From an uncultured Alphaproteobacteria bacterium (GTDB lineage: Bacteria > Pseudomonadota > Alphaproteobacteria > Rhodobacterales > Rhodobacteraceae): a stretch of DNA of 47,478 bases. A program made the position numbers and the translations under genes. How positions within the stretch are numbered: the first letter of the stretch is position 1; each line of letters begins with the position of its first letter. The notes under the pieces are model-generated. The model saw nothing but the letters and a program-made list of their open reading frames with translations, ran no database searches and was not told the DNA's origin. Shown one piece after another: positions 1 through 7,161 of this stretch. Location of the stretch: the NCBI GenBank assembly GCA_902531755.1, contig CACAFI010000008.1:1-47478 (forward strand), written 5' to 3'.

Positions 1-210
1 TTTTTCATTTGTTTGTTCAATCCCCGGTGGCAACTCTCTACCAAACCTTTTATCCTTGAAAATCTTATTTATTGTTTCGAATTTAAAAAATGCCTTCTGA
101 TTGTAATTTTTCCAGAAGCAAACCCCACCTTCTTTTAAGATTTCGCGATAGAAAACATATGGGTTTTGAACAAAATTTTTTTCAACGGGAGGTTGATCGA
201 CTGTTAACAT
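1..210 (-). CDS. Cytochrome P450, N-terminal part (runs off the left edge)
   Basis: The minus strand reads 70 codons from an ATG at 210 to the window edge without a stop. The peptide has the layout of a bacterial class I P450 N-terminus: an NPYVFYREILKEGGVCFW segment near residues 16-33 (compare the family's 'DPYPxYxxLRxxGPVxFW') and IFKDKRFGRE near 50-59 (compare 'xLRDxRFGRE'). The heme-binding cysteine and I-helix lie outside the window, so substrate and activity cannot be judged. The gene is divergent from the M20 amidohydrolase, and the two share a 98-bp intergenic region. A 62-codon plus-strand frame covers the same DNA but is its antisense shadow. The family call rests on motif resemblance only. 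Confidence 0.72.
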   Translation of the reverse strand, partial: MLTVDQPPVEKNFVQNPYVFYREILKEGGVCFWKNYNQKAFFKFETINKIFKDKRFGRELPPGIEQTNEK

Positions 211-308
211 TGTTTACTCGTGCTTCAAAATTTCTTTTAAAATACCGCAAGCATGATATCGTATTTTTTATTATTTAAACGCCAACAAACATAAAAATAA
301 GAGTTACT

Positions 309-1472
309 ATGCCAATAATTAACAGAATAGCAGATTACTTTGATGAGATGCAAGGATGGAGGCACCATATCCATGCTAATCCGGAACTGGGATTTGACTG
401 TTTCGAGACAGCAAAGTTTGTTAAGTCTAAACTAGAAGAGTTTGGTGTGGATGCAATCCATTCTGAAATAGCAAAAACAGGGGTTGTTGCAGTAATAAAA
501 GGTAAATCCACTGGCAAAACAATTGGTCTGAGAGCTGATATGGACGCATTGCCGTTAGCAGAATTAACAAATAAAAAATATAAATCCAAAAAAGTAGGTG
601 TGATGCACGCTTGCGGGCATGACGGGCACACTACTATGCTTTTAGGAGCTGCTAAATATTTATGCGAGACTAGGAATTTTTCTGGAAACGTAGCCCTGAT
701 TTTCCAACCAGCAGAGGAAGGTGGGGGAGGAGCAAAGGTAATGTGTAGCGAAGGCATAATGGAGAAATTTCGGATTGATGAAGTTTATGGAATACACAAT
801 GATCCTGGTTCCCCTTTAGGTGCTTTTAAAACTTGCATTGGTCCCAACATGGCTGCAGCAGATGATTTTATGATTAAAATAATTGGTAAAGGAGGTCACG
901 CAGCGGAGCCTGAAGAAACAATTGATCCGCTTGTAACTGGAGTGCAGCTTGTACAAGCTATACAAACTATTTCCTCCAGAAATTTATCGGCTTTGGAAAA
1001 AGTAGTAATTTCTATTACCCAGTTTCATGCAGGAACAACACACAATATTATTCCTAACGATGCATTTATCAATGGAACTGTTCGAACTTTATCTAAAGAA
1101 GCACAAAGTGTAGTTGTGAAAAGGTTAAAGGAGTTATGCAACGGTTACAGTAAAGGTTTTGGAGGGAAAATTAAATTGAACTATAACTATGGTTACCCTC
1201 CTACTGTAAATCATCAAAGAGAAACAAGATTTGCTGCAGATGTGGCTAAAGAGATAGTAGGTGCAAAAAACGTAGAAATTAATGCTAAGCCAATAATGGC
1301 GTCTGAGGACTTTTCATATATGATAGAGGAACGCCCTGGGTGTTATTTCCATGTTGGGCAGGGTGTTGGAACAGCTGTCCATAACCCAGAGTATGATTTT
1401 AATGATGACCTTTCACCAATAGGGGCAAGCTTTTTTGCGAAATTGGTTGAGAAGTCAAATCCAGTCTCATAA
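309..1472 (+). CDS. M20 family metallo-amidohydrolase (hippurate hydrolase/HipO-like)
   Basis: This is a cytoplasmic zinc or manganese peptidase-like hydrolase that cleaves N-acyl amino acids or similar amides; the exact substrate cannot be read from sequence. At 387 residues it has the normal family length. Visible motifs are GLRADMDALPL (73-83), MHACGHDGHT (99-108) with metal ligands Cys102 and His104, QPAEEGGGG (133-141) with the catalytic Glu, GIHND with His163, the lid-domain GKGGHAAEP (193-201), and MASEDFSYM near the C-terminus. The start ATG follows AAGAG by about 6 nt. The gene stands alone, divergent from the P450 and convergent with the DUF924 gene. Confidence 0.93.
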   Translation: MPIINRIADYFDEMQGWRHHIHANPELGFDCFETAKFVKSKLEEFGVDAIHSEIAKTGVVAVIKGKSTGKTIGLRADMDALPLAELTNKKYKSKKVGVMHACGHDGHTTMLLGAAKYLCETRNFSGNVALIFQPAEEGGGGAKVMCSEGIMEKFRIDEVYGIHNDPGSPLGAFKTCIGPNMAAADDFMIKIIGKGGHAAEPEETIDPLVTGVQLVQAIQTISSRNLSALEKVVISITQFHAGTTHNIIPNDAFINGTVRTLSKEAQSVVVKRLKELCNGYSKGFGGKIKLNYNYGYPPTVNHQRETRFAADVAKEIVGAKNVEINAKPIMASEDFSYMIEERPGCYFHVGQGVGTAVHNPEYDFNDDLSPIGASFFAKLVEKSNPVS

Positions 1473-1495
1473 GTTTTTGTGCAAACATCGATTTG

Positions 1496-2041
1496 CTAGA
1501 ATGAAGATCCAGGACTTTTTAAGAATTGAATTTCTGATTTTATTGATGTTCTACCTAAGATAGCGTTTCTATGTGGAAACCTGCCAAATCTGGCAATTAT
1601 ATTTTTGTGTTTCAGCGCATACTGGTAGACTTTCTCAGAAGTGTATGCTCGAAACAACGGCAAAGACATTTCTTGAACTTTTAAATTTTCACTATGCATT
1701 AACGGTATTAAGATAAAGTGCAATCTTTCTTTTTTTTGTCGGCTGAAATCAAACGTGGATAAACAATTCAAGCAGGTGCCTAAAGCAAGTATGTCTCCTG
1801 AAAAAGACCTTGGTGTGCCTCTAAAAACATTTCTAGTAAATTGATCAGTTAATATGATAAGAGCTAGCGAACCGTCCAAAGATCTTTGCCAATCATTGCA
1901 ATACCCAAGCACTGCGTCTTCTATTAGATTGCCAAAATTTTTTTTAATTTGGTTGTCAAAACACTTATCTTTTTTAAACCAGTCTTTTGGATCGCAATCT
2001 TCAAACCAAAAATTTAATACCTTATTTACATTTTTTTGCAT
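1496..2041 (-). CDS. DUF924 family protein
   Basis: The 181 residues match the DUF924 (YPJ-like) family over its whole length: an N-terminal VLNFWFEDCDPKDWFKKD segment (8-25), the LTDQFTRNVFRGTPRSF core motif near 64-80, IPLMHSENLKVQE in the middle, and the diagnostic FGRFPHRNAILGR near the C-terminus, ending in LKSPGSSF. The family is widespread in proteobacteria, forms TPR-like helical folds and has no established biochemical role. The usual 'FxYLPFMHSE' segment is present as ILIPLMHSE. It is the last of three same-strand small genes but separated from the DUF952 gene by 66 bp. Confidence 0.9.
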   Translation of the reverse strand: MQKNVNKVLNFWFEDCDPKDWFKKDKCFDNQIKKNFGNLIEDAVLGYCNDWQRSLDGSLALIILTDQFTRNVFRGTPRSFSGDILALGTCLNCLSTFDFSRQKKERLHFILIPLMHSENLKVQEMSLPLFRAYTSEKVYQYALKHKNIIARFGRFPHRNAILGRTSIKSEIQFLKSPGSSF

Positions 2042-2107
2042 AATTAAACAGAAAAATTAAAAATTTTTTTCTTCATTTAGCTTTTAAAACGTTTCTACTT
2101 AAAGTTT

Positions 2108-2452
2108 CTAATCATTAAACACCGCTTCAGGGATAATATGTTGTCCTTCAGAGTCAATGAAGATTCTATAAATATTATTAACCGTACTTAAAGGCAGTGG
2201 TTCATATAAATGCGGAAACAACTGATTGTTTCTACTTATCTCCCACACCAGTTCCAAATCATCGGTTTCTACTTCCAACAAATACAACGGACTTTTCGAC
2301 TTGAAATGTTTTTCTAACGTTTCTTTCAATTGGTCTGAAGTAGAAAAATGAAGAAATCCATCACTTTGATCGCTTTTTGATCCTGCATAAAAAGCATTGT
2401 TTTTTGTACTCTCCCAGTCATCCTCCTCACATACTTTAAAAACCTTACCCAT
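2108..2452 (-). CDS. DUF952 family protein
   Basis: This 114-residue protein is a full-length DUF952 member. The hallmark is the SDGFLHFSTSDQLKETLEKHF segment (about 30-50), which resembles the family's 'DGFIHxSxxxQxxxTxxxxF', followed by LYLLEVETDDLELVWE and the FPHLYEPLPLSTV motif near 82-94. Members are small single-domain proteins of unknown function, distantly related to ADP-ribosyltransferase-like folds. It lies 7 bp after the cytochrome b561 gene on the same strand, so the two are probably cotranscribed; no functional link is known. Confidence 0.88.
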   Translation of the reverse strand: MGKVFKVCEEDDWESTKNNAFYAGSKSDQSDGFLHFSTSDQLKETLEKHFKSKSPLYLLEVETDDLELVWEISRNNQLFPHLYEPLPLSTVNNIYRIFIDSEGQHIIPEAVFND

Positions 2453-2459
2453 TACTTTT

Positions 2460-2963
2460 TCATCTATCCTTTTCCTTTAGAAAGGGAACCATAGGGCTCC
2501 AAACAAAATCATGTTGGGTCCGATGGTATATTGCCGCCAATATGTGAATGGAAATCAACCAAAGTATGGTAGAGAAAAGCAATTCGTGGACCCAAATTAT
2601 AGTTTCAATCAAAAGGCCATTTTTATAACCCAGCCAGAAAAGGAATCCAATTCCCAAGCCTGAGATTGCTATTCCTGAGAGAACAAAATACATCGAAATA
2701 TGGACAAATTTTGCAGCTATAAGTTGTATTTTTGGAGAATTTGAAGAAAGTGCAGTTTTATATCCTCTTTTCATGAAAATGAAACCAAATAATATGAATA
2801 TCAAAAAAATCAAAGCAAAAAAGATCTCTGATTTAAGAAGTTCCAAGTCATTTAATTGTTCTTTATTTTCAATCTGCTTGAATATGCCATACCCAAATAA
2901 AAGAACAAAAAACCAATGTAAAGATTTTGCTAATAAACTGTGCTGTGGTCTTTCTTGTGCCAA
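2460..2963 (-). CDS. Cytochrome b561 family protein
   Basis: This is a predicted inner-membrane di-heme b-type cytochrome that would move electrons between quinol and a partner or superoxide. The 167 residues hold four hydrophobic helices (about 12-29, 45-63, 82-106, 122-145). Histidines at 16 (SLHW), 88 (FVHIS), 126 (WVHELL) and 140 (SIHIL) sit at positions expected for two bis-His hemes. The C-terminal HRTQHDFVWSPMVPF tail resembles the family's 'RDxxLxRMxP' ending. It is first in a probable two-gene unit with the DUF952 gene. The partner protein is unknown. Confidence 0.85.
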   Translation of the reverse strand: MAQERPQHSLLAKSLHWFFVLLFGYGIFKQIENKEQLNDLELLKSEIFFALIFLIFILFGFIFMKRGYKTALSSNSPKIQLIAAKFVHISMYFVLSGIAISGLGIGFLFWLGYKNGLLIETIIWVHELLFSTILWLISIHILAAIYHRTQHDFVWSPMVPFLKEKDR

Positions 2964-2995
2964 CTGATTTATTATTCCTTATGAGGAGTTATGAG

Positions 2996-3312
2996 CTATT
3001 TTTTCCCGGTTGATTGAGTTGCGTAAGACCTTATTATATCTGGTTGTAATGCTTCCTCAAGTGAAATGCGTTTGTGGTATTTGCTGGCAAAAGTGGTTTA
3101 TTTCAGCTGCTACGCGTTCTCTCTTTTTTTGAAACTTATCCATGCCAAATTTATTTATCATCGGCATCAATAGCCAACCTCCAACACTCCAACTCATCCC
3201 ATAGGATCTATTCAGTATAGTTGTAGATCTATCTAATCCTCCGTATATATAGACTTGCTTGAGAGTGTCAGGGGCACTTTTTTTACTTTGCAACTCATTT
3301 CCATAAATATAG
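2996..3312 (-). pseudogene. Remnant of a zinc-binding (MDR-type) dehydrogenase, 3' end only
   Basis: The minus strand encodes VYIYGGLDRSTTILNRS and GMSWSVGGWLLMPMINKFG, the C-terminal Rossmann-to-catalytic-domain end of an MDR quinone reductase/alcohol dehydrogenase-like protein. The open frame stops at 3057, but the next frame continues the family's tail without a gap: HKRISLEEALQPDIIRSYA up to a TAG at 2996-2998. The homology is thus split by a frameshift near 3070-3080. Upstream, the frame closes at a TGA near 3311, with no N-terminal domain, so at least two thirds of the gene is gone. This is a decaying leftover that borders the accessory stretch. Confidence 0.7.
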
Positions 3313-3360
3313 ATTCATAAAAGCATTAGAATAAATAACTTTTTATCTCACATCATTTAA

Positions 3361-3588
3361 TCAGCTTTTTATTAGCGCCAACTCCCGAAAATATTCAAGA
3401 CTGTAGTCATTAGGCAATTTTGAAATCTTAAAATCAAATCTTTTATAGTAATTCGGATCACCTAAAAGAAATAGAGCATCGATATTCAATTCATTTTTCA
3501 TGAGTTTTACTGCGTATTTTTTATCAGTTAAGTTTTCTAGTATAAACTGTTTTAAAGCTTTTAGGTGCCTGATTGAACCCTTCTTCAA
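3361..3588 (-). CDS. Unrecognised short ORF overlapping the FkbM methyltransferase gene
   Basis: I do not recognise this product. It is up to 75 residues from a TTG, or about 46 from an internal ATG near 3501, lysine- and leucine-rich at the start, with LFLLGDPNYYKRFDFKISKL in the middle. It overlaps the 3' end of the FkbM gene by 65 bp in another frame, which is long for two intact genes. It may be a short gene starting at the internal ATG, a C-terminal extension of a neighbour lost by a frameshift, or a remnant. The FkbM frame ends in a plausible family C-terminus (VYTRKLN), which argues against a simple sequencing error there. Confidence 0.25.
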   Translation of the reverse strand: MKKGSIRHLKALKQFILENLTDKKYAVKLMKNELNIDALFLLGDPNYYKRFDFKISKLPNDYSLEYFRELALIKS

Positions 3589-4477
3589 TAATACAATCGG
3601 TTAGTTTAAAGCCAGCACCAATTACTGTTTTATTTGCATAAGAGTGATCCAACTCTGCATTTTCGATATCAATCATTATGACACTAAGTCTGTGATCTTT
3701 TAGGATCTCTTTCATCCCCTTAATAACAATATCCTCTGCACCATAAGCATCAATAAAAACGTGAGTAGGAAAAGGTAAGGAAAATTCGTTTATTATCTTT
3801 TCCAATGACATAAGCGGTACCCTCTGGAAACTAGTTTTCATATGGACTTTTTCATTAAATTTGAGAGAATGCATTCCCATCCCACTCGAAGTCAGTATAG
3901 ATAGATCATGGTAACGATTAAAATAAAACTTCTTAACAGACGATTGATCAGCAACGCCTATCTGCAAAGGGGTAACATTATTTAATTTATTAAGCTGAAT
4001 ATTATCAACTAATGCTTTAAAGTTTGTTGCCTCTACCTCAAAAGCTACCACCTCACCTATCTCTTGAAGTAGCTTGCCTATCATTATTGTGCTATACCCA
4101 ACGTTCGCCCCTATCTCATAATAATTAATTTTATTATTTTTTTTCCCAGAAGACTTGACGCACTCTAGTAATTTCTTAACTGGATGCTTTTCGTAGTCAT
4201 CTATTCGCCAGTGATCGAAATATGTTCTTATATTGACTTTTGCTTTCAATTCATGAAATTCAATATCTTTTGTGATTAACGGATCAACTGAATACTTAGA
4301 AAACTTTATTAAGAAAGCAATTCGGCTCAAAATATTTCTCTCAAACCACCTTAACGGTTTATAAATACATGAGAACAATATGTCCCTAATAATAAATTTA
4401 AAGATATTAAGCATTATTCCTTTACTTTTTATATATCTTTTTAACATCGCTCTAACCAAAATTTTTATTAAATTCAA
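3524..4477 (-). CDS. FkbM family SAM-dependent methyltransferase
   Basis: The protein would methylate a hydroxyl, usually on a sugar or secondary metabolite, using S-adenosylmethionine. The 317 residues have a basic, weakly hydrophobic N-terminal 60 residues and then the methyltransferase fold: NYYEIGANVGYSTIMIGK (118-135) is motif I, EVVAFEVEATNF (142-153) carries the acidic residue that holds the ribose, and FIDAYGAEDIVIKGM corresponds to the FkbM signature 'IDVEGxExxVLxGm'. It lies 29 bp after the CmoA-like methyltransferase gene on the same strand, so the two may act in one modification. The acceptor is unknown; FkbM genes are common in surface-polysaccharide islands. Confidence 0.85.
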   Translation of the reverse strand: MNLIKILVRAMLKRYIKSKGIMLNIFKFIIRDILFSCIYKPLRWFERNILSRIAFLIKFSKYSVDPLITKDIEFHELKAKVNIRTYFDHWRIDDYEKHPVKKLLECVKSSGKKNNKINYYEIGANVGYSTIMIGKLLQEIGEVVAFEVEATNFKALVDNIQLNKLNNVTPLQIGVADQSSVKKFYFNRYHDLSILTSSGMGMHSLKFNEKVHMKTSFQRVPLMSLEKIINEFSLPFPTHVFIDAYGAEDIVIKGMKEILKDHRLSVIMIDIENAELDHSYANKTVIGAGFKLTDCIIEEGFNQAPKSFKTVYTRKLN

Positions 4478-4506
4478 GACACTTTTGAATCGAAATTATA
4501 GATGTG

Positions 4507-5235
4507 CTATTTGATGGCAAGCAAACCTTCGAAGCATAGATTTTTAAACACGGTTGTTATATCTTTAAAACCAGCCCTTTCAAGAAAATTATAATTTTCT
4601 TTTGAAGAATATGGTTCCAACACGCCTTTTAAGGAGAACATTTTTGAAATTATTTCGTCATTAGTGAAGCCTATAGATTTTTTGTATTCCAAATAGGCTA
4701 AATTTATCATTTCATGGAATCTAGCATCAATACCTCGTACTTTCTCAAAAAATAAAAAACCACCACCCCAGTTTAACCTTGAGTATATATGATTTATTAT
4801 GCTTTGCCTATATTTGGGGCTAATGAATTGAATTGTGTAATAGCTACAAACTAAATCGCATTCCAAAAGAGAAACATTTTGAATGGGTTTCTTTACGAAT
4901 TTAAAAGAGTGGCTCGTATTTTTTTGATTTCTTTCAATTAATTTATTGAATTCGCTTTTGAAGCCTTCTACTGGTTCTATCCCAACAAATTTAATGTTAT
5001 GTTTTTTATGATTATATTTTGAAATTTTTTCTATCAAATTACCGGTACTGCAACCAATATCGTAAATCCTAGAACCTGAACTTATAAAATAATCGCTTAG
5101 GAAAGTGATGTATTCGTGACCCTGACTATATCCAGGAACAGATTTTTCTATATGGTCTTCAAAACTTGAATGGTCAATCTTTGAAAAACTCCATGAACCC
5201 CTTGTAGCACTAATGTTATCACCAACCTTTGCCAT
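4507..5235 (-). CDS. CmoA-like class I SAM methyltransferase
   Basis: The 242 residues follow the plan of CmoA, the carboxy-SAM synthase of tRNA wobble-uridine modification. SVPGYS (32-37) is shared with CmoA just before motif I, RIYDIGCSTGNLIEKI (56-71). Then come FVGIEPV, YTIQFISPKYRQSIINHIY and a C-terminal FLERAGF...FEGLLAIK, like the CmoA ending. The position of the CmoA arginine that I recall contacting the carboxylate of carboxy-SAM (Arg199 in E. coli) appears to be Phe, and no cmoB lies nearby. It may therefore be a diverged paralogue that uses plain SAM. It is 29 bp upstream of the FkbM gene and probably cotranscribed. Confidence 0.75.
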   Translation of the reverse strand: MAKVGDNISATRGSWSFSKIDHSSFEDHIEKSVPGYSQGHEYITFLSDYFISSGSRIYDIGCSTGNLIEKISKYNHKKHNIKFVGIEPVEGFKSEFNKLIERNQKNTSHSFKFVKKPIQNVSLLECDLVCSYYTIQFISPKYRQSIINHIYSRLNWGGGFLFFEKVRGIDARFHEMINLAYLEYKKSIGFTNDEIISKMFSLKGVLEPYSSKENYNFLERAGFKDITTVFKNLCFEGLLAIK

Positions 5236-5277
5236 GGCTTAAGGATTACACATGTTGTCAATATAAATCAATCAAAT

Positions 5278-5306
5278 GTTTGTCGGTTTTGGGGGAGGGG
5301 TATTTA
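5278..5306. repeat. Left copy of an imperfect direct repeat flanking the Sel1 gene
   Basis: About 29 bp beginning GTTTGTCGGTTTTGGG and ending GGTATTTA is found again at 6087-6115 (beginning GTTTGTCAGTTTTAGT) with about five mismatches and the same orientation. The two copies lie just outside the two ends of the Sel1 gene. They may mark the ends of a duplicated or mobile cassette. Confidence 0.45.
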
Positions 5307-5323
5307 GATACTTCTTTTTAGGT

Positions 5324-6026
5324 TTAGCAACCCTTGTAGTTCTTTTTTACACACTCCCTCGCGATTCTTTGTGCTTCTTCTATCTGGGATGAGGTCATTT
5401 TCTCTTCAACTATTTTTTTGTTTGCTTTTGCATCATCATCTCCAGTCGAACCAGCAATATTCCACCACATATGAGCATACACATTGTCTTGAGGAACACC
5501 TTCACCTAAAGCATACATCAGTCCAAGATTATACTGTGCATCTACATATCCCTGTTCAGCAGCAAGTGTGTACCATCGCAATGCTTCTCTATAATCTTGT
5601 GGAACTCCTTTTCCATCATAATAAATCACTCCTAGATTATACTGTGCACTTATTTTTCCCTGTTCAGCAGCAAGTGTGTACCATCGCAATGCTTCTTTAT
5701 AATCTTGGGGAACTCCTTTTCCATCATAATAAATCACTCCTAGATTATACTGTGCACTTATTTTTCCCTGTTCAGCAGCAAGTGTGTACCATCGCAATGC
5801 TTTTTTATAATCTTGGGGAACTCCTTTTCCATTTTCATAAATCACTCCTACATTATTCTGTGCAGTTGCATTTCCCTGTTCAGCAAGAGGTTTCCATTCT
5901 TTCAATGCGGTCGCATAGTCTCCATTATTATAAGCAGTGAGTCCTTTATCAAAATCACTAGAATAAGAAGGTAATCCTAAAAAAAAAAGAGAAGAGTAAA
6001 ACTGGAATGATGATTAGAGTTTTCAT
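5324..6026 (-). CDS. Sel1-repeat (TPR-like) secreted protein, reading frame split at a T10 tract
   Basis: The open frame from 5905 encodes 193 residues with Sel1 repeats of 36 residues; the repeated core is AQYNLGVIYYDGKGVPQDY / ALRWYTLAAEQGK. Such proteins are helical scaffolds for protein-protein contacts. Upstream, an ATG at 6024-6026 starts MKTLIIIPVLLFSFF, a clear signal peptide, which runs into a stop after ten T residues (minus strand, 5979-5988). With nine Ts the frame reads on through LGLPSYSSDFDKGLTAYNNG into the repeats, so the native protein is probably 233 residues and exported. Either the tract is a phase-variable switch, the gene is broken, or the run length is misread. Confidence 0.75.
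5550..5873. repeat. Three tandem 108-bp units inside the Sel1 gene
   Basis: Near-identical units start at 5550, 5658 and 5766 (recognisable by CCCTGTTCAGCAGCAAGTGT), exactly 108 bp apart, with a diverged fourth beginning at 5874. Each encodes one 36-residue Sel1 repeat. Identity between the middle units is high enough to suggest recent duplication and easy copy-number change by slippage or recombination. Confidence 0.93.
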
Positions 6027-6086
6027 ACCCTAACTATACCAATGATATGTGTAGAAGGTAAAGAAACTGTTTATAGATTAGATTTT

Positions 6087-6115
6087 GTTTGTCAGTTTTA
6101 GTGGGGGTGTATTTA
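6087..6115. repeat. Right copy of the imperfect direct repeat flanking the Sel1 gene
   Basis: This is the partner of the repeat at 5278-5306: GTTTGTC, then GTTTT, a G-rich block and TATTTA are shared. It lies between the Sel1 signal-peptide start and the end of the recombinase gene. Confidence 0.45.
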
Positions 6116-6203
6116 CGAGGTCAGGTAAGGAAAATGATTTGATCTCGTTTCCTACCTGTCCTGTGGTTAAGTATAGCAGAATAAGGTTAGATTGCAAATC
6201 GGT

Positions 6204-6743
6204 CTATTCGTTGAGTGCTCTATAAACAGATGCGCGACCAATACCTAATCTCTTTGCGATTTCAGTTTTCATCAAACCCTTACTTGCGAGTTCTTTGATT
6301 TTTGCAACATCAAGGGTTTGTTTTCTACCTTTGTAAACTCCCTTTTCTTTTGCTTTCTTTATACCCTCCATTTGTCTCTCGTGTCGTAGTCTAGTCTCAA
6401 ACTCTGCAAATACTCCCAACATATCGAGGAAACACTTACCCTCTGGTGAGGAGGTGTTGATGGATTGTTCTGTTGCAGACAGATGCACTCCTCTATCGTT
6501 GAGTTCATAAACTATGTTCTGCAAATCTCTCATAGACCTTGCAAGTCTGTCTATTCGAGTCACAACTAACTCATCACCTTTTCGTAGGAACTCTAAAAGG
6601 GTATTCAATTCACTGTTCCCTTTCAATGAAGTCCCAGAAACTTTTTCTTCTCTCACTACCTCACAACCAGCAGATAGAAGTGCGTTTCTTTGGATTTCTA
6701 AATCTTGGGATTGAGTGGAACACCTTGCGTATCCGTATTTCAT
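6204..6743 (-). CDS. Serine recombinase (resolvase/invertase family)
   Basis: This is a small DNA recombinase of the Tn3-resolvase/Hin type. The catalytic N-terminal domain shows YGYARCSTQSQDLEIQ with nucleophile Ser9, ELVVTRIDRLARSMRDLQ with the catalytic arginines, and the dimer helix EFETRLRHERQMEGIKKAKE. The C-terminus is a helix-turn-helix (KTEIAKRLGIGRASVYRAL). I use the ATG at 6743 because GGAG lies 8 nt before it; an upstream TTG would add four residues. At 179 residues it is full length. No transposase is next to it, so it may resolve or invert a local segment. Inverted repeats lie just upstream. Confidence 0.93.
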   Translation of the reverse strand: MKYGYARCSTQSQDLEIQRNALLSAGCEVVREEKVSGTSLKGNSELNTLLEFLRKGDELVVTRIDRLARSMRDLQNIVYELNDRGVHLSATEQSINTSSPEGKCFLDMLGVFAEFETRLRHERQMEGIKKAKEKGVYKGRKQTLDVAKIKELASKGLMKTEIAKRLGIGRASVYRALNE

Positions 6744-6756
6744 ATAATACTCCAAA

Positions 6757-6828
6757 AGTGTCTCATTTACTTCTAAACCCTACACGATTCTGTATTATGT
6801 GTCAACGTTCCGACCCTAATGAGACACT
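6757..6828. promoter_or_regulatory. Candidate res-like recombination site or operator upstream of the serine recombinase
   Basis: A perfect 11-bp inverted repeat, AGTGTCTCATT (6757-6767) and AATGAGACACT (6818-6828), brackets 50 bp directly in front of the recombinase start. Inside, GTCAACGTTCCGAC forms another short dyad. Resolvase genes commonly sit beside their res sites, which are sets of inverted half-sites with TGTC cores and also serve as operators. That the repeat works this way is inferred from position and structure. Confidence 0.5.
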
Positions 6829-7105
6829 AATGTGTATCATAAAAATGTATGTGTGAACTAGATCGATGTTACTTTTCTAAACACTCAATTTCCTACTCGA
6901 ATATTTGCATTTCGTAATAAAAGTCTAATATGGTTAAGTTGTTAAACGTGGTACACGTAATTCAAGCCAACTTAAAAAAATATTATGCTTTTTTTTAGTT
7001 AATACATTCTGGAAGAAAAGTGTAATTAAAACAATGTAGTAGTTTTACCTTGTAACTATTCTGTGAAAATAAAATGCTTATTTTTCAATAATATAGCTTT
7101 TAGCC

Positions 7106-7127
7106 TTACTCCCACTAAATTGTTCCA
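7106..7127. other. att-like copy of the guaA 3' end (distal)
   Basis: Twenty of 22 bases match the last codons of guaA at 8263-8284, in the same orientation; the shared core is TTACTCCCACT followed by AATTGT and CCA. On the minus strand it would spell G-T-I-stop-W-E-stop, so it is not coding. The 3' end of guaA is a known integration target of genomic islands, and a displaced copy of that end is what integration leaves. Confidence 0.65.
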
Positions 7128-7131
7128 CGTA

Positions 7132-7150
7132 TTTAAGTCATTGATTTTAT
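7132..7150. repeat. Short direct repeat TTTAAGTCATTGA, distal copy
   Basis: The 19 bp here and at 8236-8254 differ at one position; the shared core is TTTAAGTCATTGA followed by TTTAT one base later. An 11-bp partial copy (TTAAGTCATTG) is at 7254-7264. They lie next to the two guaA-end copies, as integrase arm sites do, though that role is a guess. Confidence 0.5.
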
Positions 7151-7161
7151 TACCTTTTTTA

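Noticed and set aside
90-278. 62-codon plus-strand ORF at the left end
   Set aside because: It lies antisense to a reading frame with clear cytochrome P450 N-terminal motifs and has no recognisable features of its own.
5371-5940. 189-codon plus-strand ORF with repeated LLYNLVELLF-like units
   Set aside because: It is the antisense image of the Sel1 repeats; its repetitiveness only mirrors the 108-bp DNA repeats.
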